Below, in pieces: positions 47,884 through 58,495 of a stretch of 64,000 nucleotides of DNA. Made by a program: the position numbers and the translations under genes. Below the pieces are notes generated by a model that was not told the DNA's origin, did no database searches, and saw nothing but the letters and a program-made list of their open reading frames with translations. The stretch is from Rattus norvegicus (lineage: Eukaryota > Chordata > Mammalia > Rodentia > Muridae), in contig NC_086024.1 in NCBI RefSeq assembly GCF_036323735.1, positions 73,776,924 to 73,840,923 of the forward strand, read 5' to 3'. Within the stretch, counting starts at the first letter, position 1, and each line of letters starts with the position of its first letter.

Positions 47884-48020
47884 ACTCGGGGATGGTAGTG
47901 TAGACCTTTTAATCTAGAACTCAGGAGGCAAGGTGGTCAGATCTCTGAATTCAAGGCTATGCTGGTCTACCAAGTGAATAGGGCAGCTAAGAATACCCTG
48001 TCTTGAACAGCCCCCAAAAG
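47884..48020 (+). repeat. B1-like SINE relic
   Basis: Degenerate B1 order: 'gggatggtagtgtagacctttt', 'aatctagaactcaggaggcaa', 'ggtcagatctctgaattcaagg', 'tatgctggtctacc', 'accctgtcttgaa'. Divergence is high, so it is an old copy. Confidence 0.75.
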
Positions 48021-49640
48021 GGGCGGGGGAGAAAATACTGTTATAAACAACAACCCATCTACTCCCTAAATGCCTATGTACTTCAGAAATCTGGCCCAGT
48101 TCTTGAAAGAGAGTCCCTTACTGAGCATTTGCACAAGAAGTTCTATCCTTGGCATGAAATGGGCAATTACACCTGAGACCAGCATAATTTCCTTGACTGA
48201 ATGTCACCACTGTTCAGGTATAAGACTGAGAATCAGACAAATATCTAATAACATCTTACAAATTATGTCTGACTAAGAATTACATGCATTAAATATTTGA
48301 TCAGCAGTAGTGTACTGAACTTTTATTTTTCCTAATTTATATTGAAGACTTGGAGTCTAGCACAGCTTAGATCTGATGAAGTACATGGCACATGACTTAT
48401 TCCTTAATTGTGACAGAAAATTTTTTTTAAAGTTGAATTCATCACCAGGTGAGTCTAGGCCTGCCCATTGTCTCCATGGAAACAGGAGGCAGACAAGAAA
48501 ACATGGGTTCTTCAAACTGGCAATTGACTCTGAATATGTGATTTTTTTTCCCTCTCCTTAAGGTGTTAATGGTATTCAGCCTACATGTTCTAAAATTCCA
48601 TACAGTTATCTTTGCCCATCACCACTGGCGAAGTTCAACACTCAAACGACTAACATCCCAGCAATGAACAAGACTCTACCAATAGTCAGGAATGGAAATA
48701 GTTTTGGAAATTTTGAGCTCTCTGGCTAGAGAGATCTACCTTCATAATTGTGTTTATGTAGACTGCTTTCTAGAATTGTTCCTCATACTGCCTTCAGTGA
48801 AGTTTCCAGAGGTCGAAGCGAAAGATAGAAACTCTTGTGCAAATGATTAGTAAGGGATTCTCCTTGGAGATAAGGAAAGAGGCCTGAGAAGTCCTAAATT
48901 GTAACTGACACATTGAACCATTCCACCATGAGGCAAGATGATTGTGTGCCCAGATGAGCCTTCTCTGAAAAGTACAACTTTCTTCATGAGAGGCTCTGGT
49001 AGGCTAGTAGCTGTCCAAGGGTGGATGGTCTACTTTGCAAAAGCTGCTAGCAACCAACTCCTTTTCACAGCTGGCCTGCAGGAGGGGATGAGCAGTACAG
49101 CAATGCTCAACTGTAGAAGGAATAAAACTCCTTGCTGAAACAGTCAAAAGATGTTCCATGAAGATGCCACTTGGCATGTAAAGAAGAAAAAGAGGCAATT
49201 AGGCAGACAATGAGGACGCCAGGCAACAAGTTCACTGAGGTCAAGTGTAGAGAGGATTTATATTCAGAATCAAATACATCTAATTTCAATTCTTCTGAAT
49301 TCAGGAGAAGCTTATCTACTGGGTGTTAATTTTTGTTTCGTTTCTTTTCTTTTCGTTGGATTATTTTCTTTAAGCTAATAGCCTGCCAATTCTTCCTGGC
49401 AGTAGTGTCATTGAATATAGCTAGTTAATGAGGTACACTGGGGTTAGTTTACAACATTCGTACCAATTAAGGTATTTAAACATCTCACTGGAGTAATAAT
49501 ACACACCTTATAGAAAGGCTGGCTATTTTGGCAGCTTAAAAAGTGTGTTTTAAAAAAGTTGTTTTGCTATTGGCTCTACACTTTCTGAAACCATGTAACA
49601 CACAAAGGTTCAAGATTAAAGTAAAGCAACCAAAGGGAGT

Positions 49641-49641
<1 letters not shown>
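48021..49641. other. Unique non-coding stretch
   Basis: I see no gene or recognisable repeat. Confidence 0.4.

Positions 49642-49707
<66 letters not shown>
49642..49707 (+). repeat. (GA)n microsatellite
   Basis: About 30 GA units. Both strands show spurious low-complexity frames here. Confidence 0.95.
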
Positions 49708-49708
<1 letters not shown>

Positions 49709-50004
49709 GCTTGGAAAACATTGAATTAACCCAATTTATTATTTGAAGGAAAAAGTAAAAGAAAATATTAAAAATGACAACTGAACTATGTTGTCTACTT
49801 TTAAAATATCTGTATCTAAAATACCCTATAATTGAAATAGAACACATCTTCTTATTTCATTTGCCCCTCCCCAGCTGGAATGGAGAAAACAGTTTAGGAA
49901 GTATGAGCTCTGACCAATGTTATTTTTGGTGAGTATACAAATTTATATGCATGCATTTAATCATATACATGTGTCTGTGTTCAGGTGAACCTGTGTAAGG
50001 GACA

Positions 50005-50055
50005 GAAAAAGGGGGGATGGAGAGAGAGAGAACAAGGGAGGGAGAGAGAGAGAGA
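50005..50055 (+). repeat. GA-rich tract
   Basis: A short polypurine block with a G6 run followed by GA units. Confidence 0.85.
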
Positions 50056-50259
50056 ATTTATATCTGTGTCTTTATTTCAAAACCAAATATAAATTGTTTA
50101 AATTCTAAATTGTGTGTGCCCGTGTACCTCTGGTATAAGCACAGAGATGATCAATAGTTAACACCACAATAAGGTTAGCTTCTGAAATTGTAAGGTGAGA
50201 AAAGCCTACCTCTAGAGCTTGCCAGCCAGAATTTGCTGTTGTGCAGTCAGGAGCTGTGG

Positions 50260-50720
50260 GTTATTAAATGAAATCAAAGGCACATCAGGCCAGCAGCATC
50301 TTACAAACCATTAGTGTTTCATTTAAAGGGAGTGTCTTGTTTCTGAAATATTCATAGCTGGAATCCACCAGCACTGCTGAGATTTACATCTTCTTTCTCC
50401 CTATTATGCTTGCTGAATTCCCCTCAGTTGCTATTGTAGGAAAAATATTCAAAGATTTATAGGCAGCAAAGAGAAGGCAGCAAATTATGACATCCATTAT
50501 TGGCATCTGCTCTTGTCTGTATCCCCAGGAAATGCAAATACAAACTGCTTCCAATTTCCTACTACAACTGAGTTGCAAAGGGAACTGTTATATGCAGATG
50601 AGGCAACTTCTATTTGGACAGAGATAAAATGGAAGAAATTTCATTCTACCACACTTGGCACACCATTTGCATAACTCGGAGAAAGCTGTCACAAAGGAAT
50701 AATAAAACATCATAAAGCGT
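50260..50720. promoter_or_regulatory. Candidate conserved non-coding element 1
   Basis: No repeat landmark and no coding frame. The composition is balanced, and two perfect POU octamers occur in opposite orientation: ATGCAAAT at 50532-50539 and ATTTGCAT at 50665-50672, with a related 'atatgcag' between. Enhancer function is an inference only; conservation cannot be seen from one sequence. Confidence 0.25.
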
Positions 50721-51109
50721 TGAAAGAGTCACATACAATGCCTGTAGCTAGACTGCTTACAGCGGGAAAAGCACGGCCGTGGGTTGTATGGGCTGGTGCA
50801 AGATCTAAAAACAAAAGGAAGACTAAATTTAGAAGCTTCTATATTCACCAGCACAGTGATCCCTCCTCACGTGCCTGGCAAATGGATTACACTAGGTTTG
50901 AAAATAACTTGTAATTCAGTAAGCAGAAAAGACACACCCCGCATGACCAAGTTTTAGGATTATTTTGGCATGGATTTTCTCTTCTGCTACAGCGTGACTA
51001 TAAAGATGTTTCCATGATTTTGTAGTTTTTCTTTTTTTTCTTTTTCTTTTTTTGAGGGCACAGACTGTGTGTATGTACTGTACTCTTTGTCTTGGGTGAG
51101 TTTTAAACA

Positions 51110-51470
51110 TAAATACACGCCGGAAGTGTTTACTGATGAGAACTTAGTGGGCCATCGGAGATGGCGATCTAGAGCGGACTGCCTCGCTATGAGTCCAGTG
51201 CTTTGTCACTGTTTCTGGGCTCTCACGTCATACCCATTCGGTTTCGCTGATGGTTTGGATATAGTCTTTCCACTGGGGTTTCAGGTGCTAGAACTTGGTG
51301 CGCAGAAATTGATGAGGTGCTCGAATCTTTTAGAGCTGGGGTGGACTAATGCTCAGCCCCTTAGTATCCAGTCTGCCCCTCTCACAATCTGTGCAGTTCT
51401 AGTTTACGGTTCTATCAGTTCCCTTCGAAACCCAGGTTTGAACCTACTTTTCCTCTGGTTCTAAGAACTA
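51110..51470 (+). other. CpG-bearing unassigned segment
   Basis: This segment holds a part of a 131-codon open frame (51069-51464) with no family I recognise. CpG dinucleotides are clearly more frequent than in the flanks. It may be a young or conserved insertion, an old LTR piece, or chance. No promoter, splice or poly(A) signal supports a gene. Confidence 0.2.
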
Positions 51471-51832
51471 TTGGAGAGAAAACACATAGCTAATGACTCC
51501 ATTATTACCTTTCTGGTCTTTATCTGCTAGTGGTTGTAAACACTGCCTAAAATTTCAGGACTGTTCTCAAGAACTAATTGGTTCTAAGAATTACTGGGGT
51601 AGGCCATGCAGAACTTGAGAACGGTCCTGAGTACTGGATCTTTACTGAAACTCTACCTTTAACTTCAAATGAAGGTGCACTCCCTGTCCCTGTGAGCAGC
51701 CTACACTTGTCCAGTGCTGGGACTCCTCTCCTACCTCATCCCTTTGACAAGCTCATGCCATCATATTTCTCCTTTCTTCGTCCTCAAGTCCTCGATCTCT
51801 GACTCAGTTTCTCTTTTAGGTTTTTCTATCTT

Positions 51833-52284
51833 TTTTTTTTTATTAACTTGAGTATTTCTTATATACATTTCGAGTGTTATTCCCTTTACCAGTTTCCGGG
51901 CAAACATCCCCCTCCCCCCTCCCCTTCCGTATGGGTGTTCCCCTCCCCATCCTCCCCCCATTGCCGCCCTCCCCCCAACAGTCTAGTTCACTGGGGGTTC
52001 AGTCTTAGCAGGACCCAGGGCTTCCCCTTCCACTGGTGCTCTTACTAGGCTATTCATTGCTACCTATGAGGTCAGAGTCCAGGGTCAGTCCATGTATAGT
52101 CTTTAGGTAGTGGCTTAGTCCCTGGAAGCTCTGGTTGCTTGGCATTGTTGTACATATGGGGTCTCGAGCCCCTTCAAGCTCTTCCAGTTCTTTCTCTGAT
52201 TCCTTCAACGGGGGTCCTATTCTCAATTCAGTGGTTTGCTGCTGGCATACGCCTCTGTGTTTGGTGTATTCTGGCTGTGTCTAA
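51833..52284 (-). mobile_element. 5'-truncated rat L1 3' UTR, minus strand
   Basis: The plus strand starts with a poly(T) run (the A-tail), then 'gagtatttcttatatacatttcg' and the antisense of the whole L1 3' UTR. It is 452 bp long and entirely non-coding. The 13-bp repeat gtttttctatctt at 51820-51832 and 52285-52297 marks the target site. It is close in sequence to the full-length L1, so is relatively young. Confidence 0.94.
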
Positions 52285-52297
52285 GTTTTTCTATCTT

Positions 52298-53339
52298 AAA
52301 TATACTATCTTTGATCTTTAGCTACTGCCATGTCTTTCTCCCTTCATAAGCAGACTACTTTAAAAAGGAGACTTCAATTTTAAACATAAAGCTCTATCTA
52401 CATTTTCCCCGAGCATTAGAGACACATATCTGCCAACATACACTGATGAACTGACTTCATCGGACCTCCCGGTGCCTAGACTCTTGAGTGTTCTAAAGTA
52501 TGGGTTAGTCACCTCCATTGCCTGTTCCAAATTTTTTATGACACTGTTTTTTTTGTTGTTGTTGTTGTTTTTTTTTTTTTTGTTTTTTTTGTTTTTTTTT
52601 TAAAAAAAACTTAATATGATAAGATTTCTGAATCTTTTCATATTAGTCCTATCTCCCGCATACTGCTCCCTTTGCATAGTGGACTCAGTCCTGAACTGTG
52701 TTTTCAAGACCATGCTATTCAAACCTTTGACAGCCAATTCTCAGAGAACCTCTCCCCGGGCTCCTCAAGGTCTGTTTAATAGCTAATGGCTACCTTTTGC
52801 TTTGTGTATCTCCAGAATGCAGGCCACACTAAGCTCAATACTTGGTTCTTGTATTCATCATGTTCTTCTATTCCCAAGTCACTTGTATGACTGCGTTTCA
52901 TCTCCTATTGTGGCCATTACATCAGCACCTGCTCCTCCTTCCTCCTTGCTTTGTTCTTGCATTTTCAAATCTCTCTGTGTTTCTGTTTCTAATAATAGTG
53001 TCAGAGCTTTGACCAATAGAGATGTTTTAGTTCTCCATGGAGTTGAAGATACTCTGTATTCAGTGACTTACAGACCTGATCTAAGCTAGATATTGTAAGA
53101 AATATCGTTTCTAAAATAGATAAACTATATACATACAAATATGTTCTGCCACCATACACAGTGAGTCAGGAGGACACAGGCATAGCATTCATTTGAGTTT
53201 GCTTACTAAACTTCCCCCAAGTAAGCACTGGATGTCCCTGAGTAATTATGGTGTATAATGCTATTTCAGAAAAGCAATAGCTCTTATAGGACTTGCAAAA
53301 TTGTTTAGCCTGACAAAATGTTATAAACATGATCTTCAC
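52298..53339. other. Unique stretch with T-rich tract
   Basis: No gene seen. A T-rich block with GTT units (52546-52601) is followed at once by A8 (52602-52609). Confidence 0.45.
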
Positions 53340-53345
53340 ATAGAA

Positions 53346-53557
53346 TTCAAATGGTGGTGCTAGGTTGAAAACGTGATTGACAGAGTGCTTACCTAACATT
53401 CATGAAGCCTTGGGTTTGATTCCAAGAACCAGATAAAATAAGACATGTTGATACAAATTCAGGAGATGTAGGCAAGAGGATGAAAAGTTCAAGGTAATTT
53501 TTCCCTACATATAGATTCTAACCTGGGATACATCATACTCTGTTTCAAATATAAAAA
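53346..53557 (+). repeat. B4-type SINE relic
   Basis: An ID/tRNA-like head ('gattgacagagtgcttacctaacattcatgaagccttgggtttgattcc') is followed by a B1-like tail ('aggagatgtaggcaagaggatg', 'aaagttcaaggtaattt', 'aacctgggatacatcatactctgtttcaa'). That head-tail combination is characteristic of the rodent B4 family. It is strongly diverged. Confidence 0.75.
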
Positions 53558-53684
53558 AAGAGTCTGTGGAGACGGTTCAATGGACCAGAGTGTTTCTCTC
53601 TAAGCCCTACAACACTTGTGTCAATCTCTAGCACCAACATGTAAAGCTAGTCATGGCCAAGTGTGCCTATAACATTAGCATTAG

Positions 53685-53686
<2 letters not shown>
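53558..53686 (+). repeat. B3-type SINE, left half
   Basis: The head reads 'gtctgtggagacggttcaatgg', 'ctctaagccctacaacacttg', 'caatctctagcaccaacatgtaaagctagtcatggcc', 'gtgcctataacattagca'. The element is interrupted at 53687 and resumes at 54257. Confidence 0.7.

Positions 53687-53729
<43 letters not shown>
53687..53729 (+). repeat. (TG)n at the L1 junction
   Basis: About 21 TG units lie exactly at the 5' junction of the L1 insertion. Confidence 0.95.
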
Positions 53730-53731
<2 letters not shown>

Positions 53732-54256
53732 CATATATAGCCACCAAACCTAGACAATATTGATGAAGCCAAGAAGTGCATGCTGACAGGAGCCTGATAT
53801 AGCTGTCTCCTGAGAGGCTTAGCCAGAGCATGACAAATACAGAGACAAATACTAGCACTAAACCATTGAACTGAGAACAAGGTCGCCATTGGAGGAGTTA
53901 GAGAAAGGTTTGAAGAAGCTGAAGGGGCTTGCAACTCCATCAGAACAACAATACCAAGCAACCAGAGCTCCCAGGGACTAAACCACTACCCAAAGAGTAC
54001 ACATGGACAGACCCATGGCTCCAGCTGCATATGTAGCAGAGGATGGCCTTGTTGAGCACAATGGGAGGAGAAGCCCTTGGTCCTGCCAAGGCTAGAACCC
54101 CTCAGTGTAGGGGAATGTCAGGGTGGGGAGGTGGGAAAGGGGGGGTTGGGGAGGGATAACACCCTCATAGAAGAAGGGGGAGGGGGATAGGATAGGGGGT
54201 TTAAGGACGGGAAACCAGGAAAGGGGATAACATTTGAAAATGTAATTAAAAAAAGA
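53730..54256 (+). mobile_element. Old L1 3' UTR inserted in a B3
   Basis: Begins at 'acatatatagccaccaaacctagac', the equivalent of a 3' UTR point in the younger L1s, and ends 'gataacatttgaaaatgtaatt' with an A-tail. It carries the G-rich polypurine section at 54120-54190. Its divergence from the full-length copy indicates an older rat/murine L1. No clear target duplication remains, possibly because of the microsatellite at the 5' edge. Confidence 0.9.
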
Positions 54257-54362
54257 GGACAAAGACAAGATAGAATGATAGAGGAAAACTCCAGACAGCC
54301 TTCTCTAACCTCCACATTCATATACACATGTTTATACAACCACACACCCATCTGCACACAAT
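54257..54362 (+). repeat. B3-type SINE, right half
   Basis: The 3' body 'gatagaggaaaactccagac', 'ctctaacctccacattcatatacacatg' and the CA-rich tail continue the B3 that stops at 53686, so the L1 is nested within it. Confidence 0.68.
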
Positions 54363-54689
54363 ATACAGAATAAATAAAGAAAATGAATGATATTCAAAAT
54401 TAACTCATCATACCCACATCACATATACTCAACAGTACCTCTGTATGTATTTCCACGTACCCACCATTATCCCCCGCCATCATCCTCTTACCTAGAAAAT
54501 GACTGACAGCTGCCTACAGCAACTGGGAACCCCAGAATATTAGTTGCCATTCATCAGATCACATTATAATCTTATAGCATAAGCAAAAAATGAGATTCTT
54601 GAGGTTTTTCTGACTCCTAGTTTCCCATAGTTCTTACTGAACCAGTTCACTGTCTAAATCCTAGAGACAGGTTATCATCGCGTCTTCTT

Positions 54690-55150
54690 TAAATAAGTCG
54701 TTCCAGTAGCTTATGGAATTAACCAACATCTCATTTCCTCATTATCAGAGTGTTCAGGCAATCAAATCTACTCTCAAGCCTGTGCCTTCCAAATCAGAAG
54801 AAGGTTCAAATCTGAGAAGTGAATACATTTATCTAAGCAGAGCCTGTCAGAACATTTTTAATAAAGACCTGGCCCAATTTCAGAGCTTTCTTTTCATTAG
54901 GGCAGGTCTGAAAGCAAAGGCCTTGAAAGTGGTTAGAAAAACATAGTGTAATCACTATGGTCCCATTATCCTGTCCCCGGGTAATCATTAGGCATCAGCT
55001 TGCCAAAGCGAAGGGCGGCAAATTACTCATTTATTGTTGCCTGAGCTGTGCGGAAGATTGAAACTGGACTACTAATGATTTTTTTCACCTTGTTTGGAGG
55101 ATTCTGTAGAGGAGTTCACATGCAGCACTGACTCCCACTGGCTAGAGACA
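54690..55150. promoter_or_regulatory. Candidate conserved non-coding element 2
   Basis: No repeat landmark. Clusters of homeodomain-like words occur: 'gtaatcattaggc' (54981-54993), 'aaattactcatttattg' (55020-55036) and 'actaatgatt' (55071-55080). Regulatory role is inferred from word content only. Confidence 0.25.
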
Positions 55151-55897
55151 GTGCCTTAAGAAAAATAGGAACAGGAAGCCAAGCTTTGCCTTCCTGAGGG
55201 AGGCCAGGAAGCTTCCCTACCTCACTCAAGCTGTTCCACAGGACAAATGGAAGTGATTAAGGTGCACAGCCTGAGAAGAGATGAGTGGGTCTGAACACTT
55301 CTTCACGGACTCCAAGAGACTTAGTTGACGTAGAGTTAAACACAAAACAGAGTTAAGACAAATATTTACCAACCGCAGAAAAAAATTTATTTTAAATATA
55401 TCATTTAGTTTCATGTTCAGTAAAGATTCCAAATCTAGGTTGGTAAATAAACTCATTAGAATGTTTACAGATTCGGGCATGAACAGATGAGCTTTGACAT
55501 ACAAAGTCACCCATTACTAAATTCATGTCCATATCCTCGTCACTCAGGAGCAGAGTGGCATTTCCCTCATCACATAAGGGAGTCCCGTGGTCAGCACAAC
55601 GCAGCTCTGGGTATTTATATGGCTACTCTAACTGAGGGGAGATTACTAAAAATGTAACTTACCAATCTAGATGAGCAGAATGCCCTATTATAAGTGAAAA
55701 GCAACTTAGGTATCGGAGTAGGATTCTAAGGTATAAAGGTGCTAGACAATCACTGAAACAGGACGGAAGGAAGGTTTCGAAAGTCTCAGATAGTTTTTTG
55801 AAGTCAAATGTTACATTTGGAAGTACAGACCAAAAGCTTCTTGCTTCTATAGGAAATGGTACATTGTCTGGAATGAGGATGCAGGAATCAAAAGGCA
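55151..55897. other. Unique non-coding stretch
   Basis: I see no gene or recognisable repeat. Confidence 0.4.
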
Positions 55898-56100
55898 TTG
55901 ATTTCTATTGCCAGCTCGGCTGGTGACTGCCTCTGTCGTCCGAGGCAATTTCCTTAGCCTATTTGTGACTAAATCTCGGCATCTACAAAATGAGGTTAGT
56001 AATCTTTTCTGCTTGGGAACAGCGAGTATTATTATTAGGACTTTTGTTCATGTTATTAGTGTTTGCAATGCCTTCAGGGATTTTCAAATAAAAAGCGTTA
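55898..56100 (+). repeat. MIR SINE relic
   Basis: Block order fits mammalian-wide MIR: 'gactgcctctg', 'ggcaatttccttagcct', 'atctcggcatctacaaaatgag', 'agtattattattaggactt', 'ttgttcatgttattagtg'. It is ancient and strongly diverged. Confidence 0.6.
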
Positions 56101-56185
56101 TGGAAATCCTAATGGACCATTAATACTATTTTTGATGTTATTCCAAAAGTATACTGTGGGAGCTGATGAGTTAACATTTGCAACG

Positions 56186-56246
56186 TTTTCTTTCTTCCTT
56201 CCTTTCTTCCTTCCTTTCTTTCTTTCTTCCTTTCTTTGTTTTGTTT
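56186..56246 (+). repeat. (TTTC/TTCC)n polypyrimidine tract
   Basis: Mixed TTTC and TTCC tetramers, all pyrimidine, followed by TTTG units. Confidence 0.93.
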
Positions 56247-56329
56247 CTATCTTCTTTTAAGAAATAGCTGGATTAAATAGTATTACTAAATGCATGGATT
56301 TCACGCTTAAATAACACTTAGAAAACCTA

Positions 56330-56900
56330 TGAGGGCTAACTTCTGACCAACCTTATATTATGCAAATACCAACTTTGAAGCAGCTAGCAAACGATTTCAA
56401 TTTTGCGTGTCTATCTAGTTTGGGCTCCATTTCACTCACAGAACTTAGATAAGTTATGGATTGTGATTTGCCTGAAACTTAAGAAAGCTCTTATTGTTTG
56501 CAAATCATAATCCTTTCTTTGTAGATTTCTTAAAACAGGTCTGATGCATCATCGTTCAGTTTTCTAACTCAACTGTACACGATGACACCCTTCAAGGCTT
56601 GGGAGTTTGCAGAATGTGCTTAATGTTTAGTGTCTTATAGACGCTGGGTGCATTCTGATGGCGCCTGGCTTTCGGTGGCTATTAAAGTGCGCATTGCAGA
56701 CACAGGGCTCCACCGATTTACAGTATTTTACCTACAGAAACCATTTCTAGGGCTCTTTATTGGAACATTATCATTAAGGTTACTGGCCCTATGCTGCAGA
56801 ACAGCGTGATTAAATCCTATTGCAATTACTCTTGTTAGGAAATCTTCTGCTTCTTGGCACTAAAGATGCACAGGGCTTTGCAGGTGGTAATGTGAAGAGG
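56330..56900. promoter_or_regulatory. Candidate conserved non-coding element 3
   Basis: No repeat landmark and no frame of note. It contains 'ttatgcaaat' (56359-56368), a combined SOX/FOX-like 'ttattgtttgcaaat' (56492-56506), 'tcattaaggtt' and 'gcgtgattaaatcctattgcaattact', plus several CpGs. This looks like gene-desert enhancer sequence, but that is inference. Confidence 0.3.
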
Positions 56901-57149
56901 GACGGTGCTAAGGCAAAAGGTCTGGGGAGCTCCATACTGCAGAGAGAAAATGGATCCCGGAAGTAAGGCATTATTGGACTCTCTGGGGATACATTTGCTT
57001 TTGAGATTTATTTTATGATACTAAAGAGGGTTTTATTCTTGTTTTGTTTTTCTCCCCGGAGAAGGGGAGGGACCTAAACTAGAGGAAGTCTTGCCGAAGA
57101 AAGACACGGAAAAAAAGCCCAAGGATGACTGGGAAAATGACACAATGTT

Positions 57150-57400
57150 TTAGGATAAATGAGAGACGGTCTAGCCAATGAAGTCATTCCTCATGTTTCA
57201 TATACAATGATGACGCCCCTTACATCTGGGGTTAATGAAATGTGAATTATGATTCACTGTCCCCCTAGCTCTGGCGGCAGAGAAGGATTCAGCAATCACC
57301 ACGTGCTGACAGCATCTGTACCACAGCGGACCGCAGGGAGAAGAGGGGCACGTTATAAGCCCGTTAAAAACTAGTTTAACCTGACCTAATTAGTTTCTTG
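57150..57400. promoter_or_regulatory. Candidate conserved non-coding element 4
   Basis: Contains a CACGTG E-box at 57300-57305, 'gatgacgcc', 'ggttaatgaaatgtgaattatgattc' and 'ctaattag' near 57387-57394. No repeat landmark is present. Function is unproven. Confidence 0.25.
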
Positions 57401-57499
57401 ATGTGAACATCCAGACACCAGACAAACAGTTTGATCCTAGTGAGGGTTGCATATGTTTCTGAACATGCTACCATATGAATAGGACTGTGAGAGGCAGTG

Positions 57500-57845
57500 C
57501 AGAATAAGAACAACAATGTCAACCAATCAGACACCACCACCACCCCCCGCCCCGAGCTCCCGGGGACTAAACGACCATCCCAAGAGTACACAAGGATGGA
57601 CCTATGGCTTCAGCCACATATGTAGCAGAGGATGGCCTTGCCCAGCATCAGGAAAGGTCCTTGGTCCTGTCAAGGCTCGATGCCCCAATGCAGGGGAATA
57701 TCAGAATGGGAATGTGGGAGGGAGTGGGTGGGTGAGTGGAGGAGCACCTTTATAGAAGCAGGGAGATAGAATAGTGGGTTTCTGGAGGGGAAACCGAGAA
57801 AGAGGATAACATTTGAAATGTAAATAAAAAAAATCCAATAAAAGA
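57500..57845 (+). mobile_element. Old L1 3' UTR fragment
   Basis: Shares its block order with the copy at 53940-54256: 'ctcccggggactaaac', 'gagtacacaaggatgg', 'cttcagccacatatgtagcagaggatggcc', 'ccttggtcctgtcaaggc', 'gaggataacatttgaaatgtaaataaa'. It begins near a CACCACC/C-rich run at 57530-57553 and ends in A-rich DNA. No certain target duplication. Confidence 0.88.
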
Positions 57846-58269
57846 AATAAAATCTCCCCATACCTATATAAGATTTTCTCTCTGCCTTTAGTGCTCATTA
57901 CGGTCATTTTCTGGAGAATGCTTCTCTCCATTTATGTTCTTTGTTTCCTCATCCCTGTAAGGCTTCTCAAGGATTGAATCAGTGGGTGCAGAGGAAACAC
58001 CCCAGACTATGTAAGTGCTCTTGAAAGTGCCAGCCATTATGAGTGCAATGATATGCTATGCTGTTAGTGTTCCCTGACATTGCCAAGCACATAGATATTT
58101 AAATAAAGTAGTGCAAAGTTATATTCATATATTTTCCCTATTGTCCTTCATGAACAGCCAGGTGTGAGGAAACCAGCAAAAGTAAATAGAACATATGCAT
58201 ATGAAACTATAAAATTCTCTAGAACAAAATGTGTCTAACACAGTAGTAGCAGCCAGTAACTACTGGACA
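57846..58269. other. Unique non-coding stretch
   Basis: I see no gene or recognisable repeat. Confidence 0.4.
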
Positions 58270-58440
58270 GACTTGAACTAGACTAAGTGTGTCACGTGCC
58301 AAGTGCATCAGTTCACTGAAGCCTTACAGTGTTTCCCTGAGTATCAGCTTAGATAAGAGGAAATGAAGCACAGAGAGATGAAGAAACACACTGCTTCATT
58401 AAAAGGAACTGAGGTTATCCCTGAGTTAATGCTTTCTACT
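58270..58440 (+). repeat. MIR SINE relic
   Basis: Blocks 'tgccaagtgcatcag', 'actgaagccttacagtg', 'gataagaggaaatgaagcacagagagatgaag' follow the MIR order (interior to the 'gaggaaactgaggcacagagagg' core). Ancient. Confidence 0.6.
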
Positions 58441-58446
58441 TAGCTA

Positions 58447-58464
58447 ATACATACATACATGCAT

Positions 58465-58495
<31 letters not shown>
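58447..58495 (+). repeat. (ATAC)n(AC)n microsatellite
   Basis: About nine ATAC/ATGC units pass into seven AC units. Confidence 0.93.
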
